From the NCBI GenBank assembly GCA_965247915.1, contig OZ252048.1, positions 3,162,001 to 3,226,000 on the forward strand: 64,000 nucleotides of DNA. The letters run 5' to 3'. Numbering within the stretch: the stretch's first letter is position 1; every line of letters begins with the position of its first letter. Shown piece after piece: positions 20,401 to 30,600 of this stretch. Below the pieces are notes generated by a model that was not told the origin of the DNA, did not search any database, and saw nothing but the letters and a program-made list of their open reading frames with translations. The translations under genes and the position numbers were made by a program. Source of the stretch: JAKZRT01 sp965247915 (GTDB taxonomy: Bacteria > Pseudomonadota > Alphaproteobacteria > Rhodobacterales > Rhodobacteraceae).

Positions 20401-21091
20401 ATGCCCGAGCCGCAAAACCCGATCGCGTCGCGTCTATCCGATCTATTTTCAGGCGCGGGCCTGGGCCTGCTCTTGGGCGTCATAGTCGGGCTGTCGGCCT
20501 CGCCGGTGGTGGGCTTGGTCGTCGGCGCGCTGGCATCGGTTCTGGCGGTGTTTCTGGGCCTCAGCAATGAGCGCTCCGAGACCAGCCGCCTGCCCCGCGT
20601 CAACGGATTGCGGATCGGGGCGTTTGGCCTGGCCGCCGTGGCCGGTCTGGGCGTCGGGTTATATGTGCGGGTCAACAACAGCCTGGCCGAGACGCCGTCC
20701 GAGCACTTTTCGCGCTGGCAGGCGGCGTTTCCCGACGACCCGCTTCTGGTCAAACAGATGGTGATTTTCGAGCGTACCGGTCTGGCCCCCAAGGCGCTGG
20801 CGCTGGGGCCGGAGGGTGCCGCGGTTGCGGTGGAGGCGCAAAGCGCGCTTGTGGCGGTCAAATCCTCGGCGCTGTTTTCGGCGCTCACAGACTTTGACGT
20901 CTGCACCCGGCTGAACCCGGATCGCTACGCCGACGCCACAGGGCTGCTGGCGGTCTACAAACGCCCGTCGTCGCCCGCTATGCTGACCGCCGTGGCGCAA
21001 AAGATCGAGGCGCTGCCGCGCGCCGACTGGGGGGGCAACCACGGCGGCACATGCCGTGCTGTGCCAGGTGCAAAGGGAAGGTGGCGAATGA
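20401..21091 (+). CDS. Two-part membrane protein, frame altered by a G7 run
   Basis: The first ~100 residues hold three hydrophobic segments (about 15-35, 38-55, 70-90), then a soluble part 'HFSRWQAAFPDDPLLVKQMV' and an Ala-rich domain with 'DFDVCTRLNPDRYADATG'. As written, the frame runs on into the next gene. Removing one G from the run at 21,029-21,035 gives an end with TGA at 21,089-21,091, which overlaps the ATG of the protease gene as ATGA, and a protein of 229 residues. That neat overlap argues that the extra G is an error or a recent mutation. I do not recognise the family; the role may be linked to the protease. Confidence 0.65.
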
Positions 21092-22518
21092 CCCGCGCGG
21101 CACTGAGCGCCGCCCTTGCGGCCCTGGCATTGTCAGACGCGGGCTTTGCCCAGACCCCCGACCAGATCAGCGCCCGCGGCGTGGTGCAGATCAGATGCAC
21201 GCTGCCGGACGGCGAGATGAAGGCGACGGGGTTCGTGTGGCCCGAGCCGGGCTTCATCGTTACCGCGCTGCACGCTGTTGCCGGATGCAACGAAGTTCTG
21301 ATCTACAGCGAGGCCTCGAAACGCGAAGCCCTGGCCACGCAGGTGGCGCGCGCCCATCTCGAGGCCGACCTGGCGCTGTTGCGCATCGACAGCGATCTGG
21401 GGCTGAAAGCGGTGCCGTTTCAGGGCCAGATGCCCGACACGCGGGATAGATTCTTCGCCTGGGGCTATCCGCATGTCGCAGCCAAGATGATCGATCTGCG
21501 CGTCGAATTTGCTGGCGGGTTGGACGGGATTACCACGCTGGGCAACGCATTCGAGGGCAAGGACCTGCGCGAGCTCTTTAAGTCCCAGCCCTATCCGGGC
21601 CCCGAGACCCAGATCATGCGGGTCACGACGACGCTGCAACCGGGGCATTCCGGCGCCCCGATCTTCGATGCCGAAGGCCGCGTCGTGGCCATCGCCGATG
21701 GCGGGCTTCTGGGCGGTTGGCGCGGCATCAACTGGTCGATCCCGGCGCATATCTACCTGCCCAAACTTCGCATTTCGACCGATCCGGTGCCTGCCGAAGT
21801 GTCGGCCTGGTCGGGGCTTTACAGCGCCGTGACCTCTAGCGCGGCGGTTACTGTCGCGCCCAAATCCGTAGTTTCCAAGGCCGCCGAGCCCACCAGCGCC
21901 TTCAAGCTGGTGCGCCGAGTGCTGTTGACCGCGTTCGAAGACGACATGCGCCTAGATGACGAAGTTTTCGCTGAATCGGTGGACTTTCTTCGTGACGTGC
22001 TTGGCGACGTGGATTTCGATGGGCTGAGCTTTGACATCTACGAGGACCCGGTGACCGGGGCCACGATCGGGGTGCCAACCGGCGTCGATCTGATCTGGAA
22101 CGACCGTCTGAACGCGGTTGAGATGGTGGAAGATCGGGGCGACATCACCTTTCGCATGACCATCGGGGTTACGCGCGCAGCATCATTCGAGGCGGCCAAG
22201 GCCTACGGTCTGGACACATTCGCCAGCGCTGTCGCCGCCGTTGCCGAGCTCGAAGGGGGCGTTGAGGGTATCGTCTATGAGACCGGCCCGGATTATTACG
22301 ACCAATACGCCTGGTTTTCGGGCGAGACCGAGGGCTACGACTTGGCGACCGGCGAATTCGCCGACATCTATCTGGTTATGGTCGTGCTGGGCCGCGATTT
22401 CCTGGGCAGCGCGCTTTATATCGTCGGGGATGATGAGGCCTACGACGATGCAGACGAGGCGGTGGCGACGCTGTTTGAAATCGGGGCGCTTTACCTGTCA
22501 GACTTTTCGTTGCGGTAG
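21088..22518 (+). CDS. Secreted trypsin-like serine protease with unknown C-terminal domain
   Basis: From the ATG at 21,088 (ribosome-binding site GGGAAGG) the protein has a signal peptide ending near 'SDAGFAQ'. A trypsin-like domain follows, with His in 'VTALHAVAGC' (~61), Asp in 'ADLALLRID' (~92) and Ser in 'LQPGHSGAPIFD' (~187), a full catalytic triad in order. Residues ~240-476 form an acidic domain of unknown type, rich in Asp/Glu and Tyr near the end. As the sequence stands, this frame is fused to the upstream membrane protein. The two are probably separate, translationally coupled genes. Periplasmic location is inferred from the signal peptide. Confidence 0.8.
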   Translation: MTRAALSAALAALALSDAGFAQTPDQISARGVVQIRCTLPDGEMKATGFVWPEPGFIVTALHAVAGCNEVLIYSEASKREALATQVARAHLEADLALLRIDSDLGLKAVPFQGQMPDTRDRFFAWGYPHVAAKMIDLRVEFAGGLDGITTLGNAFEGKDLRELFKSQPYPGPETQIMRVTTTLQPGHSGAPIFDAEGRVVAIADGGLLGGWRGINWSIPAHIYLPKLRISTDPVPAEVSAWSGLYSAVTSSAAVTVAPKSVVSKAAEPTSAFKLVRRVLLTAFEDDMRLDDEVFAESVDFLRDVLGDVDFDGLSFDIYEDPVTGATIGVPTGVDLIWNDRLNAVEMVEDRGDITFRMTIGVTRAASFEAAKAYGLDTFASAVAAVAELEGGVEGIVYETGPDYYDQYAWFSGETEGYDLATGEFADIYLVMVVLGRDFLGSALYIVGDDEAYDDADEAVATLFEIGALYLSDFSLR

Positions 22519-22525
22519 GAACGGC

Positions 22526-23983
22526 TCAGTCGCGGTTGGCAGGTCCCTTGCCTAGATGTTTCCTGAGTCGCGACGGCGCCGACTTTTTGCGGCCCTTGAA
22601 GGGGTTCTTGTCGGACTGGCTGCGCATGGTCAGGCGGATTGGCGTGCCGGGCATGTCAAAATCATCGCGTAACCCGTTGACAAGATACCGCGAATAGCTT
22701 TCCGGCAGTTTGTCGGGGTGCGAGCACATCACCACAAAAGTGGGGGGACGGGTTTTGACCTGGGTGGCATAGCGCAGCTTGATGCGGCGTCCCGCCGGGG
22801 CTGGCGGCGGATGGGCGGCGATCATGTCGGCCAGCCACAGGTTCAATCGCGCGGTCGGCACGCGGCGGTTCCAGACCTCGTGGGCTTTTAGAATGGCCGC
22901 ATGCAGACGGTCGGGCCCCTTGCCCGTCTTGGCCGAGACCGTGACCAGCGGCGCGCCCCTGAGCTGTGGCAAAAGTCGCTCGAACGCCTCGCGCAGGTGT
23001 TTCAGTTTTTGCTGGCGGTCGGGTTCGGCGTCCCATTTGTTGACCGCGATGACCACCGCGCGGCCCTCGCGTTCGGCCAGATCGGCGATGCGCAGGTCCT
23101 GGCTTTCGAAAGGCGTTGCCGCGTCCAGCAGAACCACAACGACCTCGGCGAACCTCACCGCGCGCAGACCGTCCGCGACCGACAGTTTTTCCAGCTTTTC
23201 CTGCACTTTGGCGCGCTTGCGCATGCCTGCGGTGTCATAGATGCGCACCGTTGTGCCGTCCCAGTTTATGACCACCGAGATCGCGTCACGGGTGATCCCC
23301 GGCTCGGGGCCGGTCAAAAGACGGTCTTCCCCGATGATGCGGTTGACAAGGGTCGATTTGCCGGCGTTCGGGCGCCCGATGACAGCGATTTGCAGCGGTC
23401 GGCCGGATGTCGGCGCGGCGATTATCTCGCCATCCTCGTCAAGTGCGAGCTCGATCTGCGGCGCCGCGTCCTGCTGGGCCTTGTCGGCGGCATCGACATA
23501 CGGCGTGAGCAGGCTCAGAAGCTCGGCCAGCCCTTCGCCATGCTCGGCCGACAACCTGATCGGGTCGCCGAGCCCAAGCGAATAGGCCTCGATCACCCCG
23601 GCATCGGCGGCGCGGCCCTCGGCCTTGTTGGCGGCCAGAATGACGCGCGTGCCCGAGCGCCGCAGGATGTCGGCGAAGACCTGATCGGTCGGCGTCACGC
23701 CGGCGCGCGCATCGATCATGAAAAGCGCGATGTCGGCCATCGCGACCGCGCGTTCGGTCAGCCGCCGCATCCGGCCCTGAAGGCTGTCGTCGGTGACCTC
23801 TTCCAGCCCGGCGGTGTCGATGACGGTAAAGCGCAGATCGCCCAGCCGCGCGGTGCCTTCGCGCAGGTCGCGGGTTACTCCCGGGCGATTATCGACAAGC
23901 GCCAGCCGCTTGCCAACCAGACGGTTGAAAAGCGTTGACTTGCCCACGTTCGGGCGACCGACAATGGCCAGCGTCAGCGACAT
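22526..23983 (-). CDS. der: Ribosome-assembly GTPase Der (EngA)
   Basis: Der has two GTPase domains in tandem and acts in 50S subunit assembly. The 485-residue protein shows both P-loops: 'GRPNVGKST' at about residues 8-16 and 'GRPNAGKST' near 202. The G4 motifs are 'AANKAEG', which has Ala where Asp is usual, and 'VNKWD'. The C-terminal KH-like domain starts near residue 375 and ends in a basic tail. The first G4 change to NKAE is seen in other alphaproteobacterial Der proteins. The gene ends 7 bp from the convergent protease gene. Confidence 0.96.
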   Translation of the reverse strand: MSLTLAIVGRPNVGKSTLFNRLVGKRLALVDNRPGVTRDLREGTARLGDLRFTVIDTAGLEEVTDDSLQGRMRRLTERAVAMADIALFMIDARAGVTPTDQVFADILRRSGTRVILAANKAEGRAADAGVIEAYSLGLGDPIRLSAEHGEGLAELLSLLTPYVDAADKAQQDAAPQIELALDEDGEIIAAPTSGRPLQIAVIGRPNAGKSTLVNRIIGEDRLLTGPEPGITRDAISVVINWDGTTVRIYDTAGMRKRAKVQEKLEKLSVADGLRAVRFAEVVVVLLDAATPFESQDLRIADLAEREGRAVVIAVNKWDAEPDRQQKLKHLREAFERLLPQLRGAPLVTVSAKTGKGPDRLHAAILKAHEVWNRRVPTARLNLWLADMIAAHPPPAPAGRRIKLRYATQVKTRPPTFVVMCSHPDKLPESYSRYLVNGLRDDFDMPGTPIRLTMRSQSDKNPFKGRKKSAPSRLRKHLGKGPANRD

Positions 23984-24032
23984 GATCCGGGTTCCCTGGT
24001 TCTAAGGACCGCGCCTTAGCACAGGCATGGCC

Positions 24033-25358
24033 CTATCGGAAAGCGCGAAGATTGCCGTCGGCGGTGACCACGAAAAGCGTACCACCGACCACGATCGGCG
24101 CCGTCGCAGCACCCGACGGCAGGGCGCGGGTGGCGAGCGCTGCCCCGGTCGACGGGTCAAAGGCGCGTATCAGCCCGTCGGACGAGGCCACGATGACCCG
24201 CCCACCGGCCAAAAGCGGCCCGAAATGCGCGTGAACGCCCTTGCGGCGTTTTTGCTTTTTGTCGCGGAAATACGGCAGTTGGACATCCCACAACGTGGCC
24301 CCCGTGCCCGCATCGACCCGCAAAAGCCGGGCGTCGTCGGTGACCAGCCACAGCGAATTTCCGGCAATCGCCACCGGGCCGCTGGCACCGGTTTTCGCGG
24401 TCCAGATCCGGTCGCCGGTGTTCAGTTCAATCGCTACCAGCCGCCCGGACTGGGTGCCGGCATAGACCCGGTCACCGGCAATCACCGGATCGGCGGCGAA
24501 ATCGCCGATGCCGGCGTAAACCCGGCCCAGATGCCGGCCCGAGACCGATCCCGACCACAGGCGCACACCGCCCTGGCGCAGCACCGCCACCAATTCGCCG
24601 GACGAAAACGGGAACACCGCGATGGTGTCCGAGACCGCCGGTCCGGCACCGCCGGCAAATCCGGCCGCCGCCGCCAGCCCGGGAATTTGCCACCGGATGC
24701 GCCCGTTGGCCGCGTCAATCGCCCAGGCGCGGTTGTCGCGGGTCACCAGGTAAACCAAACCTCCGCGCACCGTAGGCGGGCCCGAGGGTGCCGCCTCAAT
24801 ATCCTGCACCCAAAGAACCGCGCCCGATGCCGCATTGAGCGCGGTCAGGGTGCCAAAGCCCGAGGTCGCAAAAAGAACGCCGCCATCAACCGCCAGACCG
24901 CCGCCCCAGCCTTCGCCGTCTTTTTCACCCCTTGGCTGCAGGTCGTGGGTCCAGACCAAAGCCCCTCCGGTCGAGACCGCGCTCAGCCGCGCGCCAGAGT
25001 CGAGCGAAAAAATGCGTTGCCCGTCCGAGACGGGATCGGTCGATATCCGGGCCCTGCGCGACGAACCAGCACCGATTTTCTGAACCCACAGCGGCTCCAG
25101 ATCACGGCCCAACCGGGCGTGGGTGTTCAGATGTTCGGGCGATCCGCTGCGATGCGTCCAGGCGCCAATATCGCGGGCCGTGCCTAGCCGCGCCACCGGC
25201 GCAGCCTGGGCGACCAAGCCCGGGTCAGTTGCGCCGCCTGGCGTCGCATCAAGGGTTGAGCGCACGTCCAGCCGGTCACCGGGAAGGATCAGCTCGCGCT
25301 CGGCACAGCCGCAAAGACCGACCACAGCGGCCACGAAAAATGCGGTCGAATTTTTCAC
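24033..25358 (-). CDS. bamB: BamB-like PQQ-type beta-propeller lipoprotein
   Basis: The protein of about 441 residues begins with a lipoprotein signal peptide (GTG start at 25,358, KNSTAFFVAAVVGLCGCAE; lipid Cys in L-C-G-C). Repeats of the PQQ-like type follow, each with an 'A.D..tG...W' pattern, for example 'ALNAASGAVLWVQDIE' and 'AIELNTGDRIWTAKTG', as in an eight-bladed propeller. BamB helps the BAM complex insert outer-membrane proteins. The neighbouring YfgM-like gene just upstream matches the conserved yfgM-bamB-der order. A Met start at 25,397 is possible but would spoil the signal peptide. Confidence 0.9.
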   Translation of the reverse strand: MKNSTAFFVAAVVGLCGCAERELILPGDRLDVRSTLDATPGGATDPGLVAQAAPVARLGTARDIGAWTHRSGSPEHLNTHARLGRDLEPLWVQKIGAGSSRRARISTDPVSDGQRIFSLDSGARLSAVSTGGALVWTHDLQPRGEKDGEGWGGGLAVDGGVLFATSGFGTLTALNAASGAVLWVQDIEAAPSGPPTVRGGLVYLVTRDNRAWAIDAANGRIRWQIPGLAAAAGFAGGAGPAVSDTIAVFPFSSGELVAVLRQGGVRLWSGSVSGRHLGRVYAGIGDFAADPVIAGDRVYAGTQSGRLVAIELNTGDRIWTAKTGASGPVAIAGNSLWLVTDDARLLRVDAGTGATLWDVQLPYFRDKKQKRRKGVHAHFGPLLAGGRVIVASSDGLIRAFDPSTGAALATRALPSGAATAPIVVGGTLFVVTADGNLRAFR

Positions 25359-25419
25359 CCCACGCGCTCCCCCACCCCGCATTGCAACTAAAAACACTCG
25401 GCCTAGGGAAGTTCATCTC

Positions 25420-26076
25420 CTAGCCCGCGTCAAGGTCTCCACCCAAGATCAAGATCATCTGCCGCGCCCGCCCGGCAAGCTGGCCGGTGGTTTCGGCGTC
25501 GTTCAGAAGGTCCCGGTAAAGCGCCAATGCTGCGTCGTTTTCGCCCGCTTCAAGGTGGATCAGCGCCCGTTGTTCTTGCGCCAGCGTCCGAAACGGCGCG
25601 CCGGGATCCGACAGCGCCTCGACGATCGCGATCCGCTCGGCCTTGGATATGCCGCTGCCGGCAAGCGTCAGGCGCTTCAATCGCGCCAGGTCACGATAGA
25701 CTGTCGGAACACGCGCAGAAGCCGCCAGTTCAGCCAGCGCCGCATCGGCCGCCTGCACATCACCTGCGTCGGCCTGCGCGCCAGCGACAACCAACCGGAC
25801 AACGGCGGCCGCGGCAGCATCGTCTGACGATATGTCGGCCAGCACCGCGGCCCGCGCCGCGGCGTCCCCGATGGCCAGCGCGCCAAGCACGGCGTCGCCC
25901 AGACGCCGCGCCTCGGTCTCGTTCGTGGCTTTGCGGTATTCATTCCACGCGGCCCCGCCAACCACCACGATAATGGCCAGCGCCCCGATCCAGCCATAAC
26001 GCCGAAATCTGCGGAACAGACGGTCGTTTCGGACCTCTTCGCTGACTTCATTAATAAAACTGTCGGACTGGCTCAT
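25420..26076 (-). CDS. YfgM-like tetratricopeptide membrane protein
   Basis: This 218-residue protein has a basic cytosolic start 'EEVRNDRLFRRFRRYGW', one membrane helix at about 29-45, and then a long helical, Ala-rich periplasmic part with TPR-like helix pairs such as 'ALIHLEAGENDAALALYRDLLND'. This layout matches YfgM, a partner of the Sec translocon and periplasmic chaperones. It lies 61 bp before bamB in the conserved yfgM-bamB-der order. A 215-bp divergent gap separates it from the RND adaptor. Confidence 0.85.
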   Translation of the reverse strand: MSQSDSFINEVSEEVRNDRLFRRFRRYGWIGALAIIVVVGGAAWNEYRKATNETEARRLGDAVLGALAIGDAAARAAVLADISSDDAAAAAVVRLVVAGAQADAGDVQAADAALAELAASARVPTVYRDLARLKRLTLAGSGISKAERIAIVEALSDPGAPFRTLAQEQRALIHLEAGENDAALALYRDLLNDAETTGQLAGRARQMILILGGDLDAG

Positions 26077-26291
26077 CAGGCGTATCTCACAGCGTGCGAT
26101 TTGCGTCCTCTTATCGTGAATTGGCCGCCGGTGCCAAGTGTGACCGGACTGCGCGCACCAAAATGCCCGTGCGGGGGGACGTAGGGTAAAGCGAACTTTG
26201 CAGTTTAGTCCGGGGTTGAACTTCGTTAAAAAGCGGTCACATAGAGCCCAACTTCATTCCTGGTACCCAGCAAAGTAGACCGGATTTACTG

Positions 26292-27614
26292 ATGCGAATC
26301 TTTCCCATTCTGACCGCGTCGGCGGTTATTGCGGTGCTTTACCTGCTGGTGTTCGAACGCGACCGGTTGCTGGCGGTTGCGCGCAATGAACCGCTGGCCG
26401 AAGTGGCTGTCGCAGCGGACACCGATAAAGCCGCAGGCCCTATTGCGGCCGCGACCCGTGCGGTTGCCGTGGTTGCCTTTAAGTCCACCGCGCAAGTTGT
26501 TGAAAGTGCGGTGCAATTACGGGGCCAATCCGAGGCCGCGCGGCAGGTTGACGTTCGGTCCGAGACCACCGGGCTAGTGATTTCCGAGCCATTGCGCAAG
26601 GGCGCCGAAGTCGTGAAAGGCCAGCTTTTGTGCCGCATCGACCCCGGAACCCGCCAGATCGGTCTTGCCGAGGCGCAGGCGCGTCTGGCCGAGGCGCGGG
26701 CGCGATTGCCCGAGGCCGAAGCCGGCATTCCGGCGGCCCATGCCCGCGTCGCCGAAGCCGAGGGCCGGCTGATCGAGGCCAATGCGCGCTTGCAGGAAGC
26801 TGCGATCAACCAGCGCGCGGCGGTCCGCCTCAGCGAAGGCGGATTTGCCTCGGAAACCCGCGTGGCCGCCGCCTCGGCGGCGCTAGAGGCGGCGCGCGCT
26901 GGCGTGAAAGCGGCGGACAGCGGGGTCAAATCGGCCACATCCGGTATTGCCGCGGCGCAGTCAGCCATCGAGGGCGCGCGGGCCGGTGTCCAATCGGCCG
27001 AGGCCGGCGTGGCTGCGGCCCAGAAAGAAATTGGGCGACTGGAAATTTCGGCGCCGTTCGAGGGGCTTTTGGAATCGGATACCGCCGAGATCGGCAGCCT
27101 TTTGCAGGCCGGGGCGCTCTGCGCCACGATCATCCAGCTTGACCCGATCAAGCTGGTCGGCTTTGCCCCCGAGACCGAGGTTGACCGGATCACGGTGGGC
27201 GCCCGCGCGGCGGCCCGGCTGGCGTCGGGGCGCGAGGTTTTTGGGCGGGTCACCTTTATTTCGCGGGCCGCTGACCCGGCGACGCGAACGTTCCGCACCG
27301 AAATTATCGTTGCCAACGCGGATCTGGCCATCCGCGACGGGCAGACGGCCGAGATAATGATCGAAAGCGCCGGAGCCGAGGCGCATCTGCTGCCGCAATC
27401 TGCCCTGACGCTGAACGGCAAGGGTGAGCTTGGTGTGCGTCTTGTGGGCCCGGGCGACGTGGCCAGGTTCAGCCGTGTCGAGTTGTTGCGCGACACGGTC
27501 GACGGTGTCTGGCTGGCAGGACTGCCGCAGCAGGTCGAGGTGATTGTGGTGGGCCAGGAGTTTGTGACTGACAATACGCCGCTCGATGTCACCTACGCCG
27601 GAGCCGGCCAATGA
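26292..27614 (+). CDS. RND efflux periplasmic adaptor (HlyD/AcrA family)
   Basis: The 440-residue protein has an N-terminal membrane anchor (about 5-22), the first half of a lipoyl domain ('LRGQSEAARQVDVRSETTGLV'), and a long coiled coil at about residues 110-245 made of Ala/Glu-rich heptads ('AEARARL', 'AEAEGRL', 'AAQKEIGRLE'). The second lipoyl half and beta-barrel ('ISAPFEGLLESDTAEIGS') come next. It would link the inner-membrane RND pump to an outer-membrane channel; no TolC-like gene is adjacent. Its TGA overlaps the permease ATG by 4 bp. Confidence 0.92.
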   Translation: MRIFPILTASAVIAVLYLLVFERDRLLAVARNEPLAEVAVAADTDKAAGPIAAATRAVAVVAFKSTAQVVESAVQLRGQSEAARQVDVRSETTGLVISEPLRKGAEVVKGQLLCRIDPGTRQIGLAEAQARLAEARARLPEAEAGIPAAHARVAEAEGRLIEANARLQEAAINQRAAVRLSEGGFASETRVAAASAALEAARAGVKAADSGVKSATSGIAAAQSAIEGARAGVQSAEAGVAAAQKEIGRLEISAPFEGLLESDTAEIGSLLQAGALCATIIQLDPIKLVGFAPETEVDRITVGARAAARLASGREVFGRVTFISRAADPATRTFRTEIIVANADLAIRDGQTAEIMIESAGAEAHLLPQSALTLNGKGELGVRLVGPGDVARFSRVELLRDTVDGVWLAGLPQQVEVIVVGQEFVTDNTPLDVTYAGAGQ

Positions 27615-30600
27615 CCAGCATCGTCGATTGGGCCGCCGGTCGGGCGAGGATGGTCCTTGCCTTTATCGCGCTGTCGCTGACGGCGGGCGCGCTGGCCTAT
27701 GCGTCGCTGCCCAAAGAGGGCGAGCCGGACATCGAAATTCCGGCGCTGTTCGTGTCGGTGCCGTTCCCCGGTATTTCGGCGGAAGATGCTGAAACGCTGC
27801 TGGTCAAGCCAATGGAGAACGAGCTTGGCGATCTGGACGGGCTCGACAAGATGTCGGCCACGGCGCGCGAAGGCTATGCCGGGATCGCGTTGGAGTTTGA
27901 ATTTGGCTGGGACAAGACCAAGGTTCTGGCCGATGTGCGCGACCGGATGAACACGGTCGAGGCGGAATTTCCAAGAGGTGCTGAGAAATATACGATCAGC
28001 GAGGTCAATTTTTCCGAGTTTCCGATCATCATCGTCAACCTGACCGGCCCCGTCCCCGAACGCACTTTGCTGAAGGTGGCCAAGGACTTGCAGGACCGCG
28101 TTGAAGGCATGGATGCGGTGCTGGAGGCGGTTCTGACCGGGCACCGCGACGAGATGCTGGAAGTAGTCATCGACCCGCTGCGGCTGGAATCCTATAACGT
28201 CACCGCTGGCGAATTGATCGCCGTTGTCGTCAACAACAACCAGCTGATCGCGGCGGGCGAGATCGACAGCCCGCAGGGCTCGTTCTCGGTCAAGATACCG
28301 TCGTCTTTCGACGAGCCGCAGGATGTTTATGACCTGCCGGTCAAGACCAACGGCGACCGCGTGGTCACCCTAGGCGATCTGGCCGACATCCGGCTGACAT
28401 TTCAGGACCGGACCGGCACCGCGCGGTTCAACGGCGAACCGACGGTGGCGTTGCAGGTGGTCAAGCGCAAAGGCTTCAACCTGATCGACACCGCCACGCT
28501 GGTGCGGACAACGGTCGAGGCCGAGGTCGAGCTTTGGCCGGCCGAGCTGCGCGATGTGGTGGCGGTCGGGTTTTCGATGGACCAGTCGATTATTGTCGAC
28601 AGCATGGTGCGCCAGCTTGAGGACGCGGTGCTGACCGCCATCGCGCTGGTGATGATCGTGGTTCTGGTGGCCCTTGGCACCAGGCCCGCGCTGTTGGTCG
28701 GCTTTGCCATTCCGACATCGTTCCTGCTGTGTTTCGCCTTTCTGGCGGTCATGGGAATTGCGATCTCGAACATCGTGATGTTCGGCCTGATCCTGGCGGT
28801 CGGGATGCTGGTCGATGGGGCCATAGTGGTGGTCGAATACGCCGACCGGCGCATTCGCGAAGGCACCGGGCCGATGCACGCCTATGTCGAGGCCGCCAAG
28901 CGCATGTTCTGGCCGATCGTGTCTTCCACCGCCACCACGCTCTGCGCGTTTCTGCCGATGCTGTTCTGGCCGGGAATACCGGGCGAGTTCATGGGGATGC
29001 TGCCGGTCACGCTGATATTCGTGTTGTCGGCCAGCCTGGTGGTGGCGCTGATCTATCTGCCGGTGATGGGCGGCGTCACCGGGCGAATGAGCCGGGCTTT
29101 CGGCAATGCCTCGGATGCGCTGAAGGCGCGCCTGCCCTGGATGGCGCGGGCAGCACTGGTCGCGCCGACCGCTTATCTGGTGTTTCTGGGTGCCATGCAG
29201 ACCCTGAACCCGGGTTATCTGTTGGCCGATCCCGACGCGCTTCCCGCCGCGATCCGGCTGGCCGCCGGACCGATCCTGTTCATCGCCGGGGCCATGGCCT
29301 CGTCGATTGCCATCGGGTCGGCCAAAATCGACCGCCCGGAGAAAAAGATACGCTCAGGCTATCGCCGCACGCGGTTCGGGCATTTTATCCAGTTCATCGC
29401 CGGTAACCCGGTGATGCCGGTGGTGACCATCGTCGGGGTCGGGTTCCTGGTCGTCAGTATCTTTACCTATTTCGGCGCCAACAACCGCGGTGTCGAGTTT
29501 TTCGTCGAGGGCGAACCCGAGATCGCCAATATCTATGTCCGGGCGCGGGGCAACCTGTCGCTGATGGAAAAAGACGCGCTGGTCGCCCAGGTCGAGGCGA
29601 TCACTCTGACCACGCCGGGGGTTGACAAGGTCTTTGCCTTTGCAGGCGCCGGCGGCATCAACGCCAACACCGGCGGCGCGGAAAGCCCGATCGACACCAT
29701 CGGCCAGTTGCAGTTCGAGCTGGTCCAGTGGGAAGACCGCAAGGACAACGCCGATCTGGATGGGAACGTAGTTCTGGCCAATCTGGAAGAACGGCTGGCG
29801 ACGATCCCAGGCATTCATGTCCAGATATTGGACCTGGGGCGCGGTCCGGCGTCGGGCAAGCCGATACAGCTGCGCTTGAAGGCCAAGGATTGGGACGCTT
29901 TGCTTGAAGCGACCGACATCGCAATTGCCCATATGGCTTCGATGGACGGGATCATCGAGATCGAAGACACGCGGCCCCTGCCCGGCATCGACTGGCAAAT
30001 CGACGTTGACGTCGAAAAGGCCGGGCGTTTCGGCGCCGATGTGGCGACAGTCGGCGGCATGGTCCAGCTGGTGACGCGGGGCATTCTGCTCGACACGATG
30101 CGGGTCGACAGCTCGGACGAAGAGATCGAGATCAGGGTGCGCCTGCCCGAAGCCGACCGGGTTCTGTCAACGCTCGAGACGCTCAAGGTGCGTACCCCCG
30201 GCGGGCTGGTGCCGCTGTCGAATTTCATCACCAAGAAACCGGTCCACAAGCTGGGCAAGATCGACCGCATCGACGGCGAGCGCTATTTCGACATCAAGGC
30301 CGGTGTGACGCCGGGGCTGGAAAACGCCGATGGTCTGCCGATCAACGGCAACGAACGCATCGCAGTACTGACCAACTGGATGGACACCGAGCGCCCCTTC
30401 CCCCCCGGTGTCAGCTATGAATGGAGCGGTGATCTGGTCGATCAGCAGGAAAGTCAGGAATTCTTGAGCAAGGCGTTTTTGGGCGCTCTGGGGTTGATGT
30501 TCATCATCCTGCTGGCCCAGTTCAATGGCTTTTACGACGCGGCGCTGGTGCTGGTGGCGGTAGTGTTATCGACAACGGGAGTGCTGATCGGGATGCTGGT

